Positions 1 to 7,229 of a DNA stretch of 64,000 bases are shown piece after piece (within the stretch, counting starts at the first letter, position 1; every line of letters begins with the position of its first letter). The notes under the pieces were generated by a model that did not search any database, was not told the DNA's origin, and was given only the letters and a program-made list of their open reading frames with translations. The DNA comes from Ramlibacter monticola (lineage in GTDB: Bacteria > Pseudomonadota > Gammaproteobacteria > Burkholderiales > Burkholderiaceae_C), in the NCBI RefSeq assembly GCF_016722785.1, contig NZ_JAEQNE010000013.1:1-64000 (forward strand), in the 5' to 3' direction. The translations under genes were made by a program, and so were the position numbers.

Positions 1-1
1 G

Positions 2-106
2 GTCATCGTCGTGGCGTGCATGCACAAGCTGCTGGCCATCGCCTATGGCGTGCTGAAGTCCGGAAAGCCGTTCGACCCGGCCAGGTCGCTTGCCACACCG
101 ACTTGA
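2..106 (+). CDS. IS110-family transposase, C-terminal fragment
   Basis: Only the last 34 codons lie in the window; the frame is open at the left edge and stops with TGA at 104-106. The tail contains ACMHKLLAIAYGVLKSG followed by KPFDP, which matches the conserved C-terminal end of IS110/IS116/IS902 transposases (the Transposase_20 side). Those enzymes are DEDD recombinases that move elements without long terminal inverted repeats, so the element end cannot be fixed from this side alone. Whether the element is intact cannot be judged because the catalytic N-terminal part is outside the window. Confidence 0.75.
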   Translation, partial: VIVVACMHKLLAIAYGVLKSGKPFDPARSLATPT

Positions 107-424
107 CAACCACAATGGTGTCTCTATGTCGCCGAGCCGGACAGCCCCGCTCTGGTCCTGCGCCGCGCCAGGTTCGTGTGCAGCGGCTTCGTTGGCGCGT
201 GCCCAAGCCGTGCGCCGCGCGATGCAGGTGCGCGAGGGAAGCTGCCGAATCCGCGCGCTGCGCAGGACCAGGGCGGGCCTACTGGCAACGATGCGAGCCC
301 GCGGCTGACCGCGCCAATTCAAACCCCAGTGCGCTCTCCGCCGAACGCGATTTCACCCCGCAGATCGGGAACAAAAAAGCCAGCGCGTTGGCGCTGGCGA
401 CGGTCCTCACCTCGGGACTCTGCG
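107..424. other. Intergenic stretch after the transposase
   Basis: No open frame here has plausible coding character or a good ribosome binding site. The first part probably holds the right end of the IS110 element. The only clear structure is a hairpin at 373-398, listed separately as the terminator of the minus-strand gene that ends at 425. Confidence 0.5.
373..398 (-). terminator. Rho-independent terminator of the 425-910 gene
   Basis: Reading the minus strand, GCCAGCGC, a four-base loop and GCGCTGGC form a perfect 8-bp stem (379-398), followed by a run of six T (373-378 on this strand). It lies 27 bases beyond the stop of the minus-strand gene. Confidence 0.8.
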
Positions 425-910
425 TCAGTTGCGGTCCTTCTTCATCGCCTTGGTGTTGTTCGTCTTCGCCTTGGCGACCTTGGTGCCCTTGGCCTTGTCG
501 TGGTCGTGCCCGCTCATGCCGGCCTGCGTTGCGCCCCCGGTCGTGCCCATGGTGGTGTCGCTCGCCGCGGGCGTGCTGCCCGCCGTCGTGGCGGTGCCGC
601 TGGTGGTCACGCCCGCGCCCGTGCCGGTGGACGCGCCGCCCGCCGTGGTGCCGGCGCCCATGCTGGTGGAGCCACCCGCGCCCATGCCGGTGCTGGTGCC
701 CGCGCCCAGGCCGGTGCCGGTCGACGTGCCCGCCGTGGTGCCGGCGCCCATGCTCGTGGAGTTGCCCGCGCCCATGCTCGTGGGGTCGCCGACGCCCGGA
801 CCATTGCCACCCCCTGTTCCTGTTCCGCCGCCTTGCGCGACGGCCGCGCCGCCGAAAGCCAGGGCCGCCGCTGCGACCAGGGCCGAGAGGGTTCGAGAAG
901 TTGATTTCAT
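425..910 (-). CDS. Low-complexity Gly/Thr/Ser/Ala-rich exported protein
   Basis: 161 residues. The N-terminus MKSTSRTLSALVAAAALAFG followed by GAAVAQ is a classic Sec signal peptide with an AxA-type site near residue 26. The mature part is almost entirely Gly, Ala, Ser and Thr and is built from degenerate repeats of the type STSMGAGTTAG and STGTGAG. The last 25 residues switch to a basic, Lys-rich tail ending KKDRN. No enzyme motif is visible. The start at 910 is the first ATG that gives the signal peptide. A surface or periplasmic filler/linker-type protein is the most that can be said; comparable repetitive proteins in Burkholderiales have no known function. It is transcribed alone and ends at a strong terminator. 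Confidence 0.65.
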   Translation of the reverse strand: MKSTSRTLSALVAAAALAFGGAAVAQGGGTGTGGGNGPGVGDPTSMGAGNSTSMGAGTTAGTSTGTGLGAGTSTGMGAGGSTSMGAGTTAGGASTGTGAGVTTSGTATTAGSTPAASDTTMGTTGGATQAGMSGHDHDKAKGTKVAKAKTNNTKAMKKDRN

Positions 911-1078
911 TCCGATCCTGCCTGTCTCTTGCTGTGTGAAGGGGTGCGCCGGCCGACGCCGGCACGTACATACGGTGGGGGCGCCACACGGGGCTTTCAG
1001 GTCGTCGCCTTGCCGATGCGCACGTAGGAAGGGCCGAAGCCGTGCTATCCGGCGCGCGCGGGGCGCCATACTCGCGCC

Positions 1079-1495
1079 ATGCCCACTGCCTCCGAGGCCC
1101 ACCAGCAGGCCTCCCCCGGCGACAGCGTGATCGGGTGGAAGCTGGACCGCGCTGAACGCGAAGCGCTGCTGGCGCGCTTTCCCGCGCGCCATCCGAAGGC
1201 GATCGCGGACCACGTCACGCTGCGTTCGCGCGTGAGCGAACAAGCCGGCCTGCCGCCCTCCACAGTGGGAGAGATCGTCGGCCGCAGCGACGATGGCGCG
1301 GGCGTGGAAGCAATGGTGCTGAGGATAGACGGCAGCACCGTGCGCCCGGACGGCGGCACCTACCACATCACCTGGTCGCTGGCGGAAGGACGCGAAGCGA
1401 GGGAGAGCAACGACGTGATCCGCCAGCACGGCTGGGTCGCCGTGGAGCCGCCCGTGCCGGTGCGGCTGGACGCCGCGAACTTCCCTCGCTCCTGA
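1079..1495 (+). CDS. Small protein with two HxTx motifs, possible 2H phosphoesterase-like fold
   Basis: 138 residues, no signal peptide or membrane segment. I do not recognise the family with confidence. Two histidine motifs stand out: HVTL at 45-48 and HITW at 96-99, about 50 residues apart. Paired H-h-(T/S)-h motifs are the hallmark of 2H phosphoesterases (RNA ligase/cyclic phosphodiesterase fold, including the tRNA-ligase CPD domain). This is inference from two motifs only; the protein is shorter than most members. The gene converges on the minus-strand gene ending at 1501, and both stop codons lie in one palindrome. No operon partner. Confidence 0.6.
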   Translation: MPTASEAHQQASPGDSVIGWKLDRAEREALLARFPARHPKAIADHVTLRSRVSEQAGLPPSTVGEIVGRSDDGAGVEAMVLRIDGSTVRPDGGTYHITWSLAEGREARESNDVIRQHGWVAVEPPVPVRLDAANFPRS

Positions 1496-1507
1496 GCGGC
1501 TCAGGAG
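1489..1507. terminator. Palindrome containing both convergent stop codons
   Basis: CTCCTGAGC, one base, then GCTCAGGAG: a 9-bp perfect inverted repeat. The plus-strand TGA (1493-1495) and the minus-strand stop (TCA at 1501-1503 on the plus strand) are symmetric inside it. It could act as a bidirectional hairpin, but there is no T-run on either side. Confidence 0.45.
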
Positions 1508-1740
1508 TTCCGCTCGCGCTCGTCGCGGCGGTCGCGGTGCAGGGCCGCGTCCGCGCGGTGCAGCGCATGGCGCGTCGCCAGGCCGAGCTTGTGCAGCGCG
1601 AGCTTCGCGTCGTCCGCGAGGCGATGCGCGGTCGCCCTGGCGGAAGCAGTTGCCGAGCCGTCGTCCCGGCTGTTGTCGGCGGCAAAGGCGCTGCTGCTGA
1701 ACGCCAGCGCCAGCGTGATCACGAAGGCCGAGAGTTTCAT
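1501..1740 (-). CDS. Small exported basic protein
   Basis: 79 residues. Residues 1-20, MKLSAFVITLALAFSSSAFA, are a clear signal peptide with cleavage after AFA. The mature part is short, begins ADNSRDD and is rich in Ala, His, Arg and Asp (ending RRDERERNS), probably a helical charged peptide. No named domain was recognised. It is convergent with the 1079-1495 gene and stands alone upstream. Confidence 0.6.
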   Translation of the reverse strand: MKLSAFVITLALAFSSSAFAADNSRDDGSATASARATAHRLADDAKLALHKLGLATRHALHRADAALHRDRRDERERNS

Positions 1741-1875
1741 GGCCGTCCCCCTTGCGATGGTTCACTCCCTTTTTTGAACGCAGTGCCGGCCGCCTTCGCT
1801 GTCGGACGCCATCCCGCGGTGCCCGACCGTGAGGGCAATTGCCACCTGTGCCGGGGCCGTTTTATGCTGCACCCC

Positions 1876-2241
1876 ATGAGCCTGCGCTTCGACGTCGAGC
1901 ACAGGGACGGCTACTCGGTCGTCCGCGTGGAAGGGGCCCCTTCCCTCGGGCAGTTCCTTTCCTTCCTGCACCTGATCGGTGTGGAGACCGCCGGCTGGCA
2001 GGTCAGGCGCGTGCTGTTCGACCTGCGGGGAATCGAGACGCTGACCACCTTCACGGAGCACTACTCCATCGGCGGCGAGGCCGCCCGGCAGCTGGCGCAC
2101 CTGCAGCGGGTGGCCGCCCTGCTCGAGCCGCATCGCATCACCCGCGCCGGCGAGAAGACGGCCCAGCAGGAAGGCATGAACCTGATGGCGTTCACCGACG
2201 AGGCAGAGGCGGTCGCCTGGCTGACCGCGTCGCCTGGCTGA
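1876..2241 (+). CDS. STAS/SpoIIAA-like domain protein
   Basis: 121 residues, soluble. The pattern of a beta strand (YSVVRVEG), a helix, then VRRVLFDLRGIE followed by a long amphipathic helix and a final TDEAEAVAWL resembles the SpoIIAA/STAS-like fold used in anti-sigma antagonists and stand-alone environment sensors. The phosphoacceptor Ser/Thr normally after the D-x-(S/T) turn is not evident. ATG at 1876 is preferred because the sequence from MSLRF begins the domain; an in-frame ATG exists at 1864. No partner kinase or anti-sigma gene is adjacent, so its role is unknown. Confidence 0.55.
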   Translation: MSLRFDVEHRDGYSVVRVEGAPSLGQFLSFLHLIGVETAGWQVRRVLFDLRGIETLTTFTEHYSIGGEAARQLAHLQRVAALLEPHRITRAGEKTAQQEGMNLMAFTDEAEAVAWLTASPG

Positions 2242-2248
2242 CGAGCAG

Positions 2249-2277
2249 GCTGGGGGGAAGCGAAGCGCAACCCCAGC
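2249..2277. terminator. Hairpin between convergent genes
   Basis: GCTGGGG (2249-2255) pairs with CCCCAGC (2271-2277) across a 15-base loop carrying GAAGCGAAGCGC. It lies between the stops at 2241 (plus) and 2287 (minus). No T-run follows. The loop wording resembles short intergenic repeats common in Comamonadaceae. Confidence 0.4.
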
Positions 2278-2286
2278 GTTCGCGCC

Positions 2287-4410
2287 TCACGCCGCCAGCG
2301 CGGCCCGCTGCACCCGCTCCCGCGTCAACGGCATCTCGCGCACCCGCACCCCGAGCGCATCGAACAGCGCGTTGCCGATCGCGGCCGCCACCGGGCCGTG
2401 CGTCGGTTCGCCCGCGCCCAGCGATGGCTCCTGCGGCCGGTCCAGCACCGCGATCTCGATCGCCGGCACCTCCGAAAAACGCAGGATCGGGTACGCGCCC
2501 CAGCGCTCGCTGGTCACGCGCGTGCGGTCGAACTGCACGGCTTCCTTCAGGACCCAGCTCACCGTCTGGATCGCGCCGCCCTCGAGCTGGTTCTTCACCC
2601 CATCGAGGTGCACCACGCGACCGACGTCCACCGCCAGCCACAGGCGTCGCACGCGGATGTCCTGCTGCGTTTCCACCTCGGCGATGGCCGCGCACCAGGC
2701 GCCGTTGTTCTTGTAGCGGGCGAAGCCGAGTCCCTGGCCCACCCCTTCGCGCTTCGCGCGCTGCCGCCAGCCCGCCATGCGCGCGACGTGCTCCAGCACG
2801 GCCCGGCCGCGGGCGTCGTCCAGGTGGCGCAGGCGGAAGTCCAGCGGGTCGACGCCCAGCGCGAGCGCGATCTCGTCCATGAAGCACTCGGCGGCGAACA
2901 CGTTGCAGTGCGCGCCGAGCGAACGCAGCGAGGACGTGCGCAGCGGCATCGCCAGCAGGCGGTGGTTGACGACCCGGTGCCGCGCAAAGGTGTAGCCCGG
3001 GATCGAATTGCGTTCGGCACCGGCACCGGTGGCCAGCGGCACGTTGATCGAGACCTGCGGCGCGAAACCGTCCGCCAGCAGCGGTGCGGCATGGAACACC
3101 GGCACCGCCATGCGCCCGGGCCGCATGCTGTGACCGTTGGACCAGACCGCGTGCTGCCAGTCGACGATGCGGCCGTCAGCGTCCACACTGGCCTGCAGGT
3201 CCACCGCCATCGCGGCGCCGAAGGGTGCGCACGCCAGTTCGTCCTCGCGCGTCCACAGCACCTGCACCGGACGGCCCGGCACCGCCCGCGCCAGGAGCGC
3301 CGCGTCCACGGCGGCATCGTCGGCGCCGTTGTGACCGTAGCAGCCGGCGCCTGGCACGTGCGTGACGGTGATGTCCTGGGGCGCGATGCGCAGCAGCAGC
3401 GCCAGGTCCTTCAGCAGCGGATAGACGCCCTGCGCGTGCGTCCACACCTCGACGCGCCCGCCGTCGTCCCAGCGGGCCAGCCCGCACGACGGGCCGATGG
3501 AGGCGTGCGCGAGGTAGGGGCGCGCATAGCTCGCCTGGAAGGAACGGGTCGGTGCGGTTGCCGCGCTCGCGGGCTCCTTCTCGTCGACCACGCTGGTTTC
3601 GACCGGCTGCGCGCGCAGGAAGGCGGGCAGGTCGTCCATGTCCGGCAGGGTCTCCCGCTCGTTCCACTGCGCCACCGCCTTGAGTTTGCGCAGGGCCCGG
3701 TTCGCCTCGGCTTCGCCCTCGGCGATCACGCCGAGGAAGCTGCCGTCGCGCACCACGCGCACGACGCCGGGCAGCGCTTCGACCGCGGCGACGTCCACCG
3801 CCTGCAGCGTCGCGCCGGGCGAAGGCGGATGGGCGATGCGCGCGTACAGCATGCCGGGCAGGACCATGTCGTGCAGGAAGGCGGGCCGGCCCATCACCTT
3901 GTCGGGAAGGTCCAGGCGCAGCGGAAGCTCCCCTTCGCGCTCGGCGCCCGGCGCCTTGGGCGCGGCGCGACCCTCGGCCGCGCAAGCGAGCAGCGCGGGA
4001 TCCGCCAGCTCCCAGTAGCTCGTGCGCAGGGCGGGCACGCCGCGCACCCGGATCTCGCCATCGCGCACCTCGAGGTCGCCGGCGGCAACTTCCAGCCGCT
4101 GCGCCGCCGCGTCCAGGTAGATCGCCCGCGTCTCGGCGCAGACCTGGCGCAGCGCGCCGCCGGAGTCCTGCACCGAGAGGCTGCCGGCCGTGAAGCCCTC
4201 GTTGGGCGCACCGGCGGTGCTGGCCCGAACCATCGCGATCCGGCCGACGGCGACGTCCAGTTCCCCGGCCACGATGGCGGCCAGCGCCGTGGCGATGCCC
4301 TGGCCCAGTTCGACCTTGCCGCTGCAGACCTCGACGCGGCCCTCGGGCCGGATCGCCAGCCACTGCGACAGTCGCGGATTCGCCTTCAGGCTGGGGGGCA
4401 GCCCGCTCAT
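2287..4410 (-). CDS. Molybdopterin-binding subunit of a xanthine dehydrogenase-family hydroxylase (IorB/aldehyde dehydrogenase type)
   Basis: 707 residues. This is the large catalytic subunit that binds the molybdenum cofactor and hydroxylates an aromatic heterocycle or aldehyde. N-terminal hallmarks are GKVELGQGI and the TAGSLSVQDSG segment. The middle holds the cofactor loops (PGAGCYGHNGADDAA). The C-terminal LGAGEPTHGPVAAAIGNAL carries the Glu that acts as general base in the family (G-x-G-E). It resembles isoquinoline 1-oxidoreductase beta subunits, but no twin-arginine signal is present, so it is probably cytoplasmic. It overlaps the upstream 2Fe-2S subunit by ATGA (4407-4410), a two-gene operon; no FAD subunit is encoded nearby, as in IorAB-type enzymes. 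The substrate is unknown. Confidence 0.88.
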   Translation of the reverse strand: MSGLPPSLKANPRLSQWLAIRPEGRVEVCSGKVELGQGIATALAAIVAGELDVAVGRIAMVRASTAGAPNEGFTAGSLSVQDSGGALRQVCAETRAIYLDAAAQRLEVAAGDLEVRDGEIRVRGVPALRTSYWELADPALLACAAEGRAAPKAPGAEREGELPLRLDLPDKVMGRPAFLHDMVLPGMLYARIAHPPSPGATLQAVDVAAVEALPGVVRVVRDGSFLGVIAEGEAEANRALRKLKAVAQWNERETLPDMDDLPAFLRAQPVETSVVDEKEPASAATAPTRSFQASYARPYLAHASIGPSCGLARWDDGGRVEVWTHAQGVYPLLKDLALLLRIAPQDITVTHVPGAGCYGHNGADDAAVDAALLARAVPGRPVQVLWTREDELACAPFGAAMAVDLQASVDADGRIVDWQHAVWSNGHSMRPGRMAVPVFHAAPLLADGFAPQVSINVPLATGAGAERNSIPGYTFARHRVVNHRLLAMPLRTSSLRSLGAHCNVFAAECFMDEIALALGVDPLDFRLRHLDDARGRAVLEHVARMAGWRQRAKREGVGQGLGFARYKNNGAWCAAIAEVETQQDIRVRRLWLAVDVGRVVHLDGVKNQLEGGAIQTVSWVLKEAVQFDRTRVTSERWGAYPILRFSEVPAIEIAVLDRPQEPSLGAGEPTHGPVAAAIGNALFDALGVRVREMPLTRERVQRAALAA

Positions 4411-4883
4411 GCCGGCGCTCCCGCCTGCGCCGCCCGCAGCACCGCGCGCACGATGCGGTTGTGCGCGCCGCAGCGGCACAGGTGCTTGTCCAGGGCCTCG
4501 CGCACCTGCGCCTCGCTCGGCTGCGGCACGCGCGCCAGCAGTTCGGTGGCGCTGGCGAGGATGCCGGAGAGGCAGTAGCCGCACTGGCCGGCCTGCTCGT
4601 CGAGGAAGGCCTGCTGCAGCGCGCCGGGCCGCCCGTTGCGCGCCAGCCCTTCGACGGTGACGATCGCGCGGCCTCGCACCGCGCCCACGGGCGTGTCGCA
4701 GGCCGGCACCGACACGCCATCGAGCAGCACGTGGCAGGCGCCGCACTCGCCGCTGCCGCAGCCGAAGCGGGTTCCGACGAGGCCCAGGGTGTTGCGCAGG
4801 ACGTCCAGCAAGGGAGTCTGGTCCTCCGCCTGCACGACCTGTTCGCTGCCGTTGACGCGCAGCAAGAAACCGGTTTTGCCCAT
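4407..4883 (-). CDS. (2Fe-2S)-binding small subunit of the molybdenum hydroxylase (IorA-like)
   Basis: 158 residues, the usual size. The N-terminal plant-ferredoxin-type cluster ligands are C42, C47, C50 (GCGSGECGAC) and C62. The C-terminal four-helix domain holds C101 and C104 (CGYC) and C136 and C138 (CRC). It shuttles electrons from the molybdopterin subunit encoded immediately downstream. The start at 4883 gives the canonical N-terminus of the first beta strand. The promoter region lies in the divergent gap shared with the thiamine riboswitch. Confidence 0.92.
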   Translation of the reverse strand: MGKTGFLLRVNGSEQVVQAEDQTPLLDVLRNTLGLVGTRFGCGSGECGACHVLLDGVSVPACDTPVGAVRGRAIVTVEGLARNGRPGALQQAFLDEQAGQCGYCLSGILASATELLARVPQPSEAQVREALDKHLCRCGAHNRIVRAVLRAAQAGAPA

Positions 4884-4941
4884 GCCTGCTGTCTCCTTGC
4901 CGGCACTCTAAGGTTTTTTGCCCGGGGGTATACTTTCCCTC

Positions 4942-5034
4942 GCTCCGGGGTGCGAACGGCCGCAGGCCGCCTTCGCTGAGATGGCCACACCAAACCCGTG
5001 AACTTGAACCGGTTCGTACCGGCGTAAGAAGAGC
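4942..5034 (+). promoter_or_regulatory. TPP (thiamine pyrophosphate) riboswitch
   Basis: Contains the conserved blocks of the THI element in order: CCGGGGTGC near 4945, GCTGAGA (4975-4981), then CCCGTGAAC and TTGAACCGG (about 4995-5012) and TACCGGCGTAAGAA (5017-5030). Short arms GCTC (4942-4945) and GAGC (5031-5034) can close P1. A TATACT (4929-4934) just upstream could be the -10 box. It precedes thiO-thiS-thiG, so rising TPP should repress the thiazole branch. In Gram-negatives this aptamer usually occludes the ribosome binding site. Confidence 0.93.
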
Positions 5035-5116
5035 TTGTCGGGCCAGGCCCTCCCTCAAGGGCGCAGTTCCCGCCATCCCCTCCGGAGCACCGCTTGATCG
5101 CAGAAGGGATGGCCGC

Positions 5117-5164
5117 ATGAATTTTCTTTCCCGTTTCCTCCGTTGCCCCGGGCCGCGCCGATGA
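5117..5164 (+). CDS. Possible 15-residue leader peptide before thiO
   Basis: ATG at 5117 opens a 15-codon frame ([15 protein letters not shown]) whose TGA (5162-5164) overlaps the thiO ATG (5161-5163) as ATGA. It is preceded by GAAGGGATGG, a weak binding site. It lies between the riboswitch and thiO, so it could couple thiO translation to the switch. It may equally be chance or a degraded gene remnant. Confidence 0.3.
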   Translation: MNFLSRFLRCPGPRR

Positions 5165-6198
5165 AGATCGGCATCGCCGGCGCCGGCCTGCTCGGTCGCC
5201 TGCTCGCGTTCCAGCTGGGGCGCGCCGGGCACGAGGTGCACGTGTTCGACCCGGCCGCCCACGCGGAAGCGCGCGGGGCGGCGGGGTGGACGGCCGCGGG
5301 CATGCTGAGCCCGGTGGCGGAGCTGGAGTGCGCGGACGAGGGAGTGTTCGCGCTGGGGGTGCGGTCGATCGCCTTGTGGCCGGAACTGCTGGGGCAGTTG
5401 CAGGTCCCGGTGGAATTCCGGCGCGAAGGGAGCCTGCTGGTCGCGCACCGCGGGGATGAGGGCGCTGCGCGCCGGGTCGTCGAGGTGCTCGAGGAAAAGA
5501 TGGGCGCGCTGGATTCCCGCCTGCGCGGGAATGAGGGCATGCGCCGGCTGGAACCGCAGGAGCTGCGCGAGCTGGAGCCCGCCATCCGCGGACCCGCGCA
5601 CGCCTGGCTCATCCCCGGCGAAGGGCGCATCCATCCCGTGCAGGCGATGCAGGCGCTGGCCGCCGCGGCGTCCGGCGTGCAGTGGCACTGGGGCCGCGCC
5701 GTCGACGCGGTCCACCCGGGCGAACTGCACACGAGCGGGGGCACCCCTCGCTTCGACCACGTGTTCGACGTGCGCGGCACTGGCGCGCGGCCGCAGTTGG
5801 CGGTGCGCGGCGTGCGCGGCGAGATCTTCTGGCTGCACGCGCCGGGCGTCGACCTGCGGCGCCCCGTGCGGTTGCTGCACCCGCGCCACCGCGTCTACCT
5901 CGTGCCGCGCGAGGGCGAGCTCGTGGTGGTCGGCGCCAGCGAGATCGAGAGCGAGGACCGCTCGCCGGTGTCGCTGCGCAGCACCGTGGAACTGCTGGCC
6001 GCCGCGCATAGCGTGCTGCCCGAACTGGCCGAGGCGCGGATCGTGCACAGCGAATCCAACCTGCGCCCGGCCCTGCCCGACAACCTGCCGCTGCTGCAGT
6101 CGCAGCGCGGCCTGACCCGCATCAACGGGCTGTTCCGCCACGGCTGGCTCATCGCGCCGGCGCTGGTGGAGCAGGCCCTGCAGGAGCTGAAGCCATGA
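5161..6198 (+). CDS. thiO: Glycine oxidase ThiO (FAD-dependent)
   Basis: 345 residues. It oxidises glycine to iminoacetate (dehydroglycine), which ThiG uses to build the thiazole ring. The N-terminus [19 protein letters not shown] is the FAD dinucleotide-binding G-x-G-x-x-G turn, with HVFDPA ending the second strand. The DAO-family C-terminus has [14 protein letters not shown] and the [13 protein letters not shown] segment. The ATG at 5161 is chosen over an upstream TTG at 5143 because it starts the beta strand directly and overlaps a short leader frame. Codons 118-124 (DSRLRGN) are the translation of an inserted 20-bp repeat. thiS overlaps its end by ATGA. TPP-regulated. Confidence 0.9.
   Translation: MKIGIAGAGLLGRLLAFQLGRAGHEVHVFDPAAHAEARGAAGWTAAGMLSPVAELECADEGVFALGVRSIALWPELLGQLQVPVEFRREGSLLVAHRGDEGAARRVVEVLEEKMGALDSRLRGNEGMRRLEPQELRELEPAIRGPAHAWLIPGEGRIHPVQAMQALAAAASGVQWHWGRAVDAVHPGELHTSGGTPRFDHVFDVRGTGARPQLAVRGVRGEIFWLHAPGVDLRRPVRLLHPRHRVYLVPREGELVVVGASEIESEDRSPVSLRSTVELLAAAHSVLPELAEARIVHSESNLRPALPDNLPLLQSQRGLTRINGLFRHGWLIAPALVEQALQELKP
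5513..5532. repeat. dRS3-type repeat ATTCCC-N8-GGGAAT inside thiO
   Basis: ATTCCC (5513-5518), GCCTGCGC, then GGGAAT (5527-5532) is an exact match to the 20-bp dRS3 pattern known as an abundant dispersed repeat and phage integration target in Neisseria, with similar elements in other Betaproteobacteria. It is read in frame as DSRLRGN in ThiO. Confidence 0.75.
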
Positions 6199-6398
6199 AC
6201 CAGATCACCGTCAACGGCGAGCCGCGCCGCGTGGACGACACCGCGACGCTGGCCGACCTGGTCGCGGCGCTCGGCCAGCCGCCCGCCGCGCTCGCCACCG
6301 CCGTCAACGGCGAGTTCGTGCCGCGCTCGGAGCGCGCCGCCGTGCGGCTGCGCGAGGGCGACGCCGTCTTCACTTTCCAACCCATCACCGGAGGATGA
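6195..6398 (+). CDS. thiS: Sulfur carrier protein ThiS
   Basis: 67 residues, ubiquitin-like. Begins [13 protein letters not shown] and ends FTFQPITGG; the terminal Gly-Gly is adenylated by ThiF and converted to the thiocarboxylate that donates sulfur to the thiazole. Overlaps thiO by four bases and is followed directly by thiG, the standard gene order. No thiF is in the window. Confidence 0.95.
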   Translation: MNQITVNGEPRRVDDTATLADLVAALGQPPAALATAVNGEFVPRSERAAVRLREGDAVFTFQPITGG

Positions 6399-6403
6399 AC
6401 ACC

Positions 6404-7180
6404 ATGGGACTTCGCATCGGAGACACGGAACTCGCCAGCCGCTTCTTCCTGGGCACGGCGGGCTACCCGTCGCCCCAGGTGCTGCGCGAGGCGATCGCCG
6501 CGTCGGGCACGCAGGTGGTCACGCTGAGCCTCAAGCGCCAGCTGGCCAACGCCGGGACGCCCAACGACTTCTTCAAGTTGATCCGCGAAAGCGGCGCGCG
6601 CCTGCTGCCCAACACCGCCGGCTGCCGGACCGCGCGCGATGCGGTCAACATGTCGAAGATGGCGCGGGAGATGTTCGAGACGAACTGGATCAAGCTGGAG
6701 GTGATCGGCGACGAATACACGCTGCAGCCCGATCCCTTCGAGCTGGTGGAGGCCGCCCGCACGCTGGTGAAGGACGGCTTCGAGGTGCTGCCCTATTGCA
6801 CCGACGACCTGGTGGCCTGCCAGCGCCTGCTGGACGCCGGCTGCAAGATCCTGATGCCCTGGGGCGCGCCCATCGGTTCCGGCCAGGGCCTGCTCAATCC
6901 CACCGCACTGCGCACGCTGCGCGCCCGCCTGCCGGACGTGACGCTGGTGGTCGATGCCGGCATCGGCTCGCCGCGCGACGCCGTGCAGGCCATGGAACTG
7001 GGCTACGACGCCGTGCTGGTGAACACCGCCGTGTCGCAGGCCAAGGACCCGGTCAAGATGGCGCAGGCCTTCCGCCTCGGCGTGGAGTCGGGCCGGCTGG
7101 CATACGAGGCCGGCGTCATGGCCAAGCAGGAAATGGCCGTGCCCAGCACGCCGGTGACGGGTCAGCCCTTCACGCTCTGA
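6404..7180 (+). CDS. thiG: Thiazole synthase ThiG
   Basis: 258 residues from ATG 6404. A TIM-barrel enzyme that joins ThiS thiocarboxylate, dehydroglycine and deoxyxylulose 5-phosphate into the thiazole phosphate. Recognisable blocks: [21 protein letters not shown] (the first Lys region), [39 protein letters not shown] and [17 protein letters not shown]. The ATG at 6404 has GGAGG (6390-6394) nine bases upstream; the in-frame ATG at 6395 overlaps the thiS stop but sits on the Shine-Dalgarno itself, so 6404 is preferred. Ends the riboswitch operon; no thiE follows. Confidence 0.95.
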   Translation: MGLRIGDTELASRFFLGTAGYPSPQVLREAIAASGTQVVTLSLKRQLANAGTPNDFFKLIRESGARLLPNTAGCRTARDAVNMSKMAREMFETNWIKLEVIGDEYTLQPDPFELVEAARTLVKDGFEVLPYCTDDLVACQRLLDAGCKILMPWGAPIGSGQGLLNPTALRTLRARLPDVTLVVDAGIGSPRDAVQAMELGYDAVLVNTAVSQAKDPVKMAQAFRLGVESGRLAYEAGVMAKQEMAVPSTPVTGQPFTL

Positions 7181-7192
7181 GGCGATTGCCCC

Positions 7193-7224
7193 GGCGCCTG
7201 GAGGCTTTCGCCCTCCCTGGTGCC
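7193..7224. terminator. Hairpin between thiG and the convergent MFS gene
   Basis: GGCGCC (7193-7198) pairs with GGTGCC (7219-7224, one G-U), continuing inward as GGAGG with CCTCC around a TTTCG-containing loop. It sits in the 49-base gap between the convergent stops. No T-run. Confidence 0.45.
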
Positions 7225-7229
7225 GGCGC

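Noticed and set aside
2287-6141. Minus-strand frame extending from the molybdenum subunit through the riboswitch and opposite thiO
   Set aside because: Only the part up to 4410 is a real gene; upstream it overlaps the 2Fe-2S subunit in another frame, the TPP riboswitch and thiO.
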